Shown one piece after another: positions 7,799-16,600 of a stretch of 28,825 nt of DNA (positions are counted from its first letter, which is position 1; the number at the start of each line of letters is the position of its first letter). The stretch is from contig DCHA01000035.1 in assembly GCA_002315535.1 (NCBI GenBank), positions 7,220 through 36,044 of the forward strand, written 5' to 3'. This DNA is from Firmicutes bacterium UBA1764. GTDB taxonomy: Bacteria > Bacillota > Clostridia > Peptostreptococcales > Anaerovoracaceae. Made by a program: the position numbers and the translations under genes. Under the pieces are notes generated by a model, which was not told where the DNA came from, searched no databases, and was given only the letters and a program-made list of their open reading frames with translations.

Positions 7799-9586
7799 AT
7801 GATAGGTGCACTAGTATTATCATCCATATTATTAATATTTGTTAACCAGATTCTGTTTGCTGTAGAGGCTCTGGAGTGCAAGGTAATTGATTTCATCTAC
7901 AATCTCTTTGAGATATTTGCGGGAATTCAATACATGCAGTACGACGGTGAGCCGACGCTCTTCGTTGACGTCTTCTTCAAGAATCCGGTTATCACAACGG
8001 TTTACACAGGCATGGCACTCATAGGGTTTGCGATGTCTTTTGGCTTTGCAATTGTTGCTGTAGTAAGAAAGCTGTTTGACAGCACAGGCGAAAAGGTTAA
8101 GGCAACATATGGAATGATCATTACTAACCTCTTTAAGAGCACTATTCTTATCTTCCTTATGACCACAATTGTAAGTGCAACAATTCTGGCATCAAGTACA
8201 CTGATGAGATCGATTGACAGCTTGTTTGATAATGCCGAAGAGCTTACTGACCCGTCAACTATTACATTCTCTGATGAAGACCGCGCTGTAATGATGCGCG
8301 TTGTCTCAAAAATCGGAAACTATACACTCAATGAATCTTCTAATAACAGATATAACATAAACTCTTGCTTCAACGATATCAGGGCTGATTTACAGACCCT
8401 TGAGAACGAGAGAGTATTTAACTATACATATGAGGGCGCGGAAAACACATGGCAATATGCCCTCCTGCAGATTTATCTGGCCTCAGATATAGACAAATCT
8501 GTTCCTCTGGATCAGTATAACCAGCAGCTGACAGAAGCAATTATGGATTGTGGCTATCAGATTCAGTATGAAGGAACCTTTGCCCCGCTTGATTCCTACA
8601 CAAGACTTAATACAACCGATAAGAGCTCCGGCTCGCTTGGAAGAACGATTATGCTTGCGGGAAGTATGACTTCGGCAATTAATTCCAAATATAACAAGGA
8701 CGGACATCTTACCGATGCTCTCAGAAGACCGTTCTACGTAGGCGATAAGAATTGTTATGACTGGGATGAGATGACTAATGTATTTAACATTACACTCTTC
8801 GGATGGGACCATTTGGTTATCCTGGTTGTAGGCTGGTTCGTAATGTGGGAACTCGCAAAGATTATGTTTAATGCGATTGCCAGAGTGTTCAATATCATTC
8901 TGCTTTATATTACCGCTCCGGGCTTCCTGGCAGTAATGCCACTGGATGACGGAGGCAAGTTTAAACAGTGGACGCTGGCGTTTATCATTCAAAGCTGCTC
9001 ACTGCTCGGATCATTTATAGCCGTTAGGTTGATGGTAATGTTTATCCCGATTGTAATGGCAAGAAACTTCGTTGTTGTTCCGGATTCAACCTTCGGAAAC
9101 TATGTTGCCAAGCTTTTGGTTCTTTGCGGAATCGTATTTACCTGTGGTAAGGCAAGCGGAATGATTAGCGGTATCCTCGCAGACCAGGCAGGCTATCAGT
9201 CAATTATGGCTGGTGACGTTGGATCAGGACTTGCTGAAAAAGGCAGATCCTTTGCGGGCAGCGCTCTGAAGGCCGGTGCTAAGGCAGGCTTTGCAGTTGG
9301 TGCCGGAGCAATCAACCTCGCTGCTGACCAAACAAAATACGGAAGAAAAGCAAATGAAAAATTTGAGAACTTCCAACAGTCTATAAAGGACAAGGGTGGA
9401 TTCACCAAGGCCGCAAGATCTGGCTTCTCAACGAATCAGCAGGACCAGCAGCAAAAGGAAGAAGAGAGCAAGAAGCAAAATGATATCAAGAGTAGAAATC
9501 AGGATGACTTCCAAAACAAGATTCTTGAAAAGCTTGATAGCCTCGGCGGTGGCGGTGGAGATAAGGCAAAGATGCCTCCAAAGTAA
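7799..9586 (+). CDS. VirB6/TrbL-like polytopic T4SS channel protein
   Basis: The 595-aa membrane protein has about six or seven hydrophobic helices, in two groups. Three lie at about residues 3-25, 62-90 and 106-132. A second group lies at about 338-460, including GWFVMWELAKIMFNAIARVFNIILLYITAPGFLAVMPL. An outside or luminal loop of about 200 residues lies between the groups. The tail from residue 470 is hydrophilic: an Ala/Gly-rich stretch, then a Gln/Lys/Glu-rich coil and a Gly run near the end. This arrangement and the APGFLAVMPLDDGGKFKQW motif match VirB6/TrbL proteins of Gram-positive T4SS. It should form the inner-membrane channel with the VirB4 encoded next. GGAG at 7787-7790 supports the ATG at 7799. 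Confidence 0.85.
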   Translation: MIGALVLSSILLIFVNQILFAVEALECKVIDFIYNLFEIFAGIQYMQYDGEPTLFVDVFFKNPVITTVYTGMALIGFAMSFGFAIVAVVRKLFDSTGEKVKATYGMIITNLFKSTILIFLMTTIVSATILASSTLMRSIDSLFDNAEELTDPSTITFSDEDRAVMMRVVSKIGNYTLNESSNNRYNINSCFNDIRADLQTLENERVFNYTYEGAENTWQYALLQIYLASDIDKSVPLDQYNQQLTEAIMDCGYQIQYEGTFAPLDSYTRLNTTDKSSGSLGRTIMLAGSMTSAINSKYNKDGHLTDALRRPFYVGDKNCYDWDEMTNVFNITLFGWDHLVILVVGWFVMWELAKIMFNAIARVFNIILLYITAPGFLAVMPLDDGGKFKQWTLAFIIQSCSLLGSFIAVRLMVMFIPIVMARNFVVVPDSTFGNYVAKLLVLCGIVFTCGKASGMISGILADQAGYQSIMAGDVGSGLAEKGRSFAGSALKAGAKAGFAVGAGAINLAADQTKYGRKANEKFENFQQSIKDKGGFTKAARSGFSTNQQDQQQKEEESKKQNDIKSRNQDDFQNKILEKLDSLGGGGGDKAKMPPK

Positions 9587-9642
9587 TAACAGAGAATTAA
9601 AACTAACAATTAATTATTCCTAGTAGTACAAATCGAGAAATT

Positions 9643-12600
9643 ATGAGAATAATACCGGGCAATACAAAAGTAAAAATAGAAATCTTTAACAACTTTGACC
9701 TATGGGATCTGCTTGTGGCATGTCTCGCCGGAATAATGCTGGCGACGATTTTAGTCTCAACGCTTCCTATTAAAGGTTTCTTTGTTGTAATTCACTTAGT
9801 AATCAGTGTGGTTTTGATTGCCCGTATAGACAAAGAACCAAACTATCGCTATGTAATGCATGTTATCAGACACTTCGGTATCGGAAGATTCTTTGACAGA
9901 ATGGATACTGACGAGAAGCTGAAGGATCTGTATGCACGTGGTGACAATGAGGTTGCTTTTGATCAGATCTTCACAGGTGAAAATGCAGAGGAGCCAAAGG
10001 ATGAAACCGAAGAAATTCTTGAGGAGCCTCCTGTAGAAACAAAGAAAGAGCGCAGACAGAGATTAAGAGAAGAAAAGCGTCAGGCAAAGGCTGAATACAA
10101 GGCAGATACAAAGCTATTAAAGAGCAAGAAGCTCAGCAAGGAAGAAGAGGACGCAATTTGGATTAAGCGTGCACAGCAATCCGAAGCAAAGAAGAACAGA
10201 AAGAAAGAAGAAAAGGCAAAAGAAAAGAAAGCAAAAGAACAATGGGCAGAGATGGAGGATATTAATGCATTCTCCGGCATCGAAGATGGACTCATTGCAT
10301 ATTCAAATGGTCAATATTACGGCGCTGTAATCGAAGTTCCAAGCGTCGAGTTTAAGTTTTTTGGGCAGTTCAGAAGAAACAGATCTATTGAGGGATCTCT
10401 TGGCGCCGTACTTCGTATGTGCAAATCAGATCTTTGCACAAATATCGTAAAGGTTGAGCGTCCGGTTTCATATGAACACTATATTAAAAATGAAAGAGCA
10501 AAGCTTGAAGAGCTGAGAGCTTCCTACGAAAACGGATTTATCAAAGAGGAAGAGCTCAAGTCTCGTGTTGCAATTGTTTATGACAGAATTTACGCTCTTC
10601 AGAATTATAAAGATGATAACAAGATAGTAATACCATTTTACTATTTAGTAATATATGACACTACAAAGAAGGCTCTTAAGAACCTGATTCCGCAGGTAGT
10701 TGAGCAGCTTAAGATCGGTGAAATGGATGCTAAGTACATCTCCGATCCTAAGGAAATAGCTATGTTCCTCAAGTACACAAACGAGCTCGACTTTGACGAA
10801 AAGGATGTTGATTCCATCCGCAGCGAAGATCTCGTAAAGTGGGCTATGCCACAGACTGTAGAGTTTGTTGCAAGAAACACTTTAGTAAACGGAATGGCAA
10901 CTCACAACTTCAGAGTTGTTGATTATCCTACACAGGTTGGCGACGCTTGGCTTGCAGGTCTTTTAACCTATCCTTCAACCAAGGTTGTAATAAAGCTTAC
11001 TCCGATGGAAAGCGACAAGGCTATCAGATCTATTGATAAGTCCCTCGCAGAGCTCAGAGGAAAGCTTCACAGCGCAAGAACAGATTCCGAAGCCCTTGAT
11101 ACTCAGACTCACATTGAGACACTTCAGGTTTTACTTTCCACGCTCCAAAGTGAAAGCGAAACCCTGCTTGCAGTCAATGTATATATCACTGCTTACGATC
11201 CTGTATTTACTCAGGAAAATCCGAAGTTTGACGATCTTCAGAAGACAACCTACAGATACCGTGTTAACGGCATGAAGAAGACCGTAAGACGTGTTTGGAG
11301 AGAAGACGGCTTCAAGCTTAACAACAACGAATTTAACCAGGCAATGGCTTATATAGGCTCTCAGGTTTCCGGATACGATCCGTTCCTTGACGAGGGCAGA
11401 GGAATGCCGAGCAATACCATCGCAGCTTGCTTCCCATGGATTTATCCTCGCGTTATGGACGAGGACGGTGTTCAGCTTGGTAACTCCGGCTCAGTACCTA
11501 TTTTCATGGATTTCTTCAAGAGAGATTCTGAAAGAGTTAACTCCAACATGGTTATTGTTGGTAAGTCGGGTTCCGGTAAGTCCTATGCGACAAAGTCCAT
11601 TCTTACCAATCTTGCTGCTGATGACTCCAAGATATTTATCCTCGACCCTGAAGATGAATACTCCGAGCTCGCTAAGAACCTCAATGGTAAGTTCATCAAT
11701 GTAGCAAACGCAAAGTATGGAAGACTGAACCCGTTCCATATCATCACCTCACTTGACGATGATGAGACAGGCGGTGGCGATACTGCCGCAAGCAGCTATG
11801 CAACACACCTGCAGTTCCTTGAAGAATTCTTCAAGCAGATTCTTCCGGACTGCGATAAGGACTCTTTGGAATACCTGAATTCTCTTGTTGACAGAGTATA
11901 TGCTTCAAAGGGAATTAATCCGTATACCGAGTTGTCCAAGCTCAAGCCGACAGATTATCCGACCTTCGATGATCTTTATGATGAAATTCTCCGTGAATTC
12001 CAGCATACGGACAATGAGTATATCAAGACCATGCTCAGAACCCTCATGAACTATGTTTCCAAGTTCAGTGAAGGCGGACGCAACTCCATCATCTGGAATG
12101 GTCCATCAACAGTAACAACAGAAGAAAACTTCACAGTATTTAACTTCCAGAGCCTTCTTGCTAACCGCAATACAACAATTGCAAACGCTCAGATGCTGCT
12201 GGTTCTTAAGTACATTGATAACGAAATAATTAAGAACAGAGATTACAACGAAAAGTATGGCCTTAACAGAAAGGTTGTAGTTGTAATCGATGAAGCCCAC
12301 GTATTTATTGATACAAAGTTCCCGGTTGCACTTGACTTCATGTTCCAGCTGGCAAAGCGTATCAGAAAATACAATGGTATGCAGATTGTAATTACACAGA
12401 ACATCAAGGACTTCGTTGGTTCTGAGGAAATTGCAAGAAAGTCAACCGCTATCATCAATGCGTGCCAGTATTCATTCATCTTCTCACTTTCTCCAAACGA
12501 CATGGAGGATCTGTGCAAGCTGTATGAAAAGGCAGGCGGCATTAACGAAAGCGAGCAGGAGCAGATTGTACAGGCCCAGAGAGGTAATGCATTTACTATC

Positions 12601-13599
12601 ATGAGCCCGACAAGCAGAACCAATTTCAAGATTACGGTTCCTGCAGATGTTAAGCAGATGTTCAGTAAGTCGGACTACAAGAATCCGTACTTTACAGGAG
12701 AAGGCGGAGACGGCTACTGGGCTGAATACCTTGGAGATTCCGCTGAAAAGAGAAGAGCAAATCTTATCGCAAGAGGAATTGATCCGGATAAATTTGGCGA
12801 GGAAATCCCATTCGATGAAGAGGCTGATGAGCAGAGCTTCGTAGAGTTTAATGAGTTCTCTGCTGATGACATTATCGAGGAGCTCGAGGCTAAGGGCAAT
12901 GACCTGAAGATCGAAAGAATCGATCCGTCATCATCTGTAAGCTTCGATGAGATTGACAGCGTCCAGCTTGCGGATATTGATCCAAAGAACAGTGATATCG
13001 CTGATCTTAAGGCCGAGCTTGCACCACAGGCTATGCTTGCGGCTCAGGGCCTTATCAAGGAATCTGTTGAATCCAGAAATAAGACTGAAGAGATCCTTGC
13101 AGGTCTTGTTGATAAGCTCAGCACCGCTAACATGATGGATGAAATCAAGCGTGCTGTTAAGGAAGAGCTTGAAAAGGAAATGGAAACACGTGGCGTTGGA
13201 GCAGTAGCTCCGGCCGCTGCTGCAGAGCCTGTTTCTGAGCCCGAAGATGATTTCGACCTTTCCGCATTTGGAATCGGACTTCCAAGCTCGGATGGCATCG
13301 AAACCGAAGAAGAGCAGGATGAAGATAATGAAGGCGGCTCAGTACTCGGCAGCATCTTCGACTTTGCCAATATGGCAGATGACAGTGAATTCGTTGATGC
13401 CGAAGAAGATTCCTTCGAGGACGATGATGAAGACGAGGGTGAAGATCACTTCGATATCATGTCCTTCCTCTCCAGCCAGGCTGAAGAAGCAGAGGCAGAA
13501 GAGAAGAATGCAGTTATTGACGACTTCATAAACGGAAGTGAAACAATACTTGAGGTAACATTAGAGCAGTTAATAGCTTATACACAAAAAAAGAAGTAG
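9643..13599 (+). CDS. PrgI-VirB4 fused T4SS ATPase with acidic C-terminal extension
   Basis: Residues 1-80 carry two membrane helices (LWDLLVACLAGIMLATILVS and GFFVVIHLVISVVLI), resembling PrgI-type membrane partners fused to VirB4 in Gram-positive systems. Residues about 120-205 are a highly charged Lys/Glu/Arg coiled stretch. The VirB4 core runs from about 205 to 1010, with Walker A GKSGSGKS at 640-647 (Lys 646) and Walker B VVVVIDEAH with Asp 883/Glu 884. The remaining 270 residues are an unusual acidic extension with many Asp/Glu clusters and a short amphipathic helix (MMDEIKRAVKEELEKEME). VirB4 powers substrate translocation and pilus biogenesis at the inner membrane. Most VirB4 proteins are 600-900 aa, so both ends are extended here. 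The start lacks a clear Shine-Dalgarno (CGAGAAATT before ATG). Confidence 0.93.
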   Translation: MRIIPGNTKVKIEIFNNFDLWDLLVACLAGIMLATILVSTLPIKGFFVVIHLVISVVLIARIDKEPNYRYVMHVIRHFGIGRFFDRMDTDEKLKDLYARGDNEVAFDQIFTGENAEEPKDETEEILEEPPVETKKERRQRLREEKRQAKAEYKADTKLLKSKKLSKEEEDAIWIKRAQQSEAKKNRKKEEKAKEKKAKEQWAEMEDINAFSGIEDGLIAYSNGQYYGAVIEVPSVEFKFFGQFRRNRSIEGSLGAVLRMCKSDLCTNIVKVERPVSYEHYIKNERAKLEELRASYENGFIKEEELKSRVAIVYDRIYALQNYKDDNKIVIPFYYLVIYDTTKKALKNLIPQVVEQLKIGEMDAKYISDPKEIAMFLKYTNELDFDEKDVDSIRSEDLVKWAMPQTVEFVARNTLVNGMATHNFRVVDYPTQVGDAWLAGLLTYPSTKVVIKLTPMESDKAIRSIDKSLAELRGKLHSARTDSEALDTQTHIETLQVLLSTLQSESETLLAVNVYITAYDPVFTQENPKFDDLQKTTYRYRVNGMKKTVRRVWREDGFKLNNNEFNQAMAYIGSQVSGYDPFLDEGRGMPSNTIAACFPWIYPRVMDEDGVQLGNSGSVPIFMDFFKRDSERVNSNMVIVGKSGSGKSYATKSILTNLAADDSKIFILDPEDEYSELAKNLNGKFINVANAKYGRLNPFHIITSLDDDETGGGDTAASSYATHLQFLEEFFKQILPDCDKDSLEYLNSLVDRVYASKGINPYTELSKLKPTDYPTFDDLYDEILREFQHTDNEYIKTMLRTLMNYVSKFSEGGRNSIIWNGPSTVTTEENFTVFNFQSLLANRNTTIANAQMLLVLKYIDNEIIKNRDYNEKYGLNRKVVVVIDEAHVFIDTKFPVALDFMFQLAKRIRKYNGMQIVITQNIKDFVGSEEIARKSTAIINACQYSFIFSLSPNDMEDLCKLYEKAGGINESEQEQIVQAQRGNAFTIMSPTSRTNFKITVPADVKQMFSKSDYKNPYFTGEGGDGYWAEYLGDSAEKRRANLIARGIDPDKFGEEIPFDEEADEQSFVEFNEFSADDIIEELEAKGNDLKIERIDPSSSVSFDEIDSVQLADIDPKNSDIADLKAELAPQAMLAAQGLIKESVESRNKTEEILAGLVDKLSTANMMDEIKRAVKEELEKEMETRGVGAVAPAAAAEPVSEPEDDFDLSAFGIGLPSSDGIETEEEQDEDNEGGSVLGSIFDFANMADDSEFVDAEEDSFEDDDEDEGEDHFDIMSFLSSQAEEAEAEEKNAVIDDFINGSETILEVTLEQLIAYTQKKK

Positions 13600-13603
13600 A
13601 AAA

Positions 13604-16600
13604 ATGAAAAAGTTTTTAAAAGTTCTAACAAGTTCATTATTGGTAGCGGCTATGGTTCTCACGGGGCTCCCGGGACTGCCTGAGATAGACTTTGAAAATC
13701 TTTCAATAGATTTCAGCAATGTGTTCTCAGGTGTAACCGAGGTCTTCGCCGGTAAAAAGGGCGGTGAAACACATGATTCCACGGACAGGAAGCAGGTTTA
13801 TAACGGTGAGGGCGTGGCAATTGGGGCCAACGCAGCAAGAGTCGTAAACAACAGAGATACCTATGTACTCGGTGTTTCCATGAACAACGGTGTTGCATCG
13901 GATGTCTGCAAATACGTTATTATCAGATATTACGCAAGCGAAGCTCACAAGCAGGCAGGTGTAGTATCAACACAGTATCTTGCCGTAAATGCCGGAAATG
14001 ACTATGGTGAGGATATTACCAAGAGCTCAACATATGTTACAGGAAAGTATGCTTTCCTTGGAGCTAAGTCAACATCATTTTATCCGTTTATTACAAACAG
14101 CTCATATTCATCAGCTTATTTCAGCGGATCAACAAATCTCACATCCAGCATTGCTCTGGGTGGAACAAGCTATATTGTAAACGGACAAACTCTTTTAAAG
14201 AATTTCGATAAATATAACAACTGGGCTGCACTGGCAACAGGAGAGACTGTTTCGACAGATTATCCGGATGCTGTAGCAAAGAGCCAGTCATCTGCATTCC
14301 CTGCTGCAAATACTGAATACATCAGATTCAAGTTTGAATATGGATTCTATGAGCTGGTTAACCTCTCATTCTACTGCGAGGCTAATTCTGATAAGGCCGG
14401 AGCAATCTATTCCTTCGGAATCAGACAGTGGATCTTATACAAGCATGACGGCGAATACGATGAAAAAGGTAATTTCATCCCGGGATCAACAACCGCAACA
14501 AACTATGCATTTGTATCCAATGCTCTCGCATTAAGCTTTAACGGAACAAAGCTCTACGAAAGCGTAAGCTATAATCCTGATGATCCAAGCACCTATGATT
14601 ATCCTGATACAATGAATATGCAGGGTGAGGGCGGATGTACATTTACATTCGAAAATGCGGAAAAATATGATGACTACGAGGATTATAATACAGGCTTTAA
14701 TACAATCTACTTCTTCCAAAAGTGCAAGGGCACTGATGCTGAGAAGAAGGTTAGCTCTGATAATAAGACAATCCTGAATTTCTCAATTAATTTTGCCGAC
14801 CTGTATGGCTCCGGAATTGATGCATATATTAACGCAAAGAATTTCAATGAGTGCATGTATGCAGAGATTGAGTATTATGACACAAGCAATGTACTGCAGG
14901 TGGTTTATCTGCCTGTTATTACAAATGCTTTGCTTGAGTATGCAATTCCTGTTGATGAGGATCCGTATGATTCCAATCCTCTTATTTCATCAGGCTCAGC
15001 TGCTAACAGACTCAACAGACTTGCGGCTGGAGAGTATATGTGCTTCGCACACGAAAGCGATAGCATTTATTTCTCTGTTGAATTCCCGAACTTCAGATCC
15101 CTTGAAGGTATAGAGATAAAGTATGATCCTCTTGAGGCTGATGACTATATCGTTATTGACAGCATTGATGTATACAACAATAACGGTGTTACTCAGTATC
15201 CTGTAAGGAACATGTATCATGACAACTCTGTTGATGGAAATTCCATCGACATGACTTTGAATAACTGCAGTGTTGTTTACAGGACTATATCCGATGACAG
15301 CGAAATCAGATTGGACGTTGAAAGCAACAAGTACTACTTCCAATTTGCTCCATCAGATTCCGAAGAGGTTTCTCCGACAACAAAGCTTTATAAGGATAAA
15401 TATCTTGTAACCGTTACAACAATTAACCAGGAAGAGGCTGCTTGCTGGAATGACGTAAATATCGTTCTTGGATATAAGGACTTCCAGGGCAAGGAGCACG
15501 TTACAACCGAGACGAGCATGCTCGAGGCTTCAAAGGAGTTCTACGGCTACAATGATTGCACCAGATCAATCACAAAGACTACCCCTGACGGACAGGGCGG
15601 ATCAACAACTACTACAACTACTGTTAATGATCCGAATGCAAGCTACTACTACGGAATGTCTGCAGGACAGTCCCTGCAATTCTTTATAGAGGTTTCCGGA
15701 GTTGAATCCTTCACATCTGTAACATTCTCATATGCAGATGAGAATGAATACGGTGACTTCTGGCAGCCAAAGCACCTTAAGATTGAAAAGGTGCAGGACG
15801 CATCCGTTGTCGGAAAGCTGCTTTGTGCAAAGCTTGATGCGACTATTTCTCTGCATACAACAGACAACAGCAAGCAGACAGCAACAATCACACAGATATT
15901 CGGAAGAAATATCAGTGGTTTAAAGACATATTACGATGCAGATATCGATACATCCCTTTCTAATGAAGGCAGCGATGTATATGACTTTGAAGAAGAAGAT
16001 AGTCAGTTCACTCCGGGAACAGAGGATGAAAAGAAGGCTGAGGAAAAGGAAAAGTACAGATATGCTTTAAGCTCCGGCCTTGCCGCATCTGACCTTGGCC
16101 TTGGCGATGCACTCGTTAATTATCAGGTTCAGGTTACCGTAAGCGGTAACTCCAATGCTCTTCGTGATGATGACTGCGGATCTAATAACAAATTCTACTT
16201 CCAGCTATGCTTCGCATCCTTTGGTGCGGCGGCTACTAAGTCGGCATACGTACTTGCTAACCAGCAGCTGACAGCCGACGGCTTCAGAGCGGGCTACACA
16301 GAAACCTTTACGATTTCTATGAACGAGCAGGTTGGTGATGTAGTCGGAATTAATATTATTCCGGATGACATTTCCGCTGATTCTGCAATTGACGATAAGC
16401 TTTGCGTAACAGAGATTACTGTTGTAAAGCAAAATAAGAGCAATATCGACAGATGCTTCGTTATTAATGATGTCGGCTGGATTACTCAGGAATATGTTGA
16501 TACGGCCGATGCATACACAAGAGAGCAGAGATCTGAATCCGAGCTCGTAAAGAAATATCCTGTTTCATACAGCAGCTATATGCTTGAGCTTGAGTTCGCA

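Noticed and set aside
8483..8992. Open frame of 169 codons on the minus strand
   Set aside because: It lies wholly inside the VirB6-like gene, its product has no recognisable features, and the + strand frame has clear membrane segments and family motifs.
2875..13599. Integrative conjugative element
   Set aside because: There is no relaxase, integrase, replication gene, att repeat or tRNA in the window; the T4SS genes alone do not show mobility.
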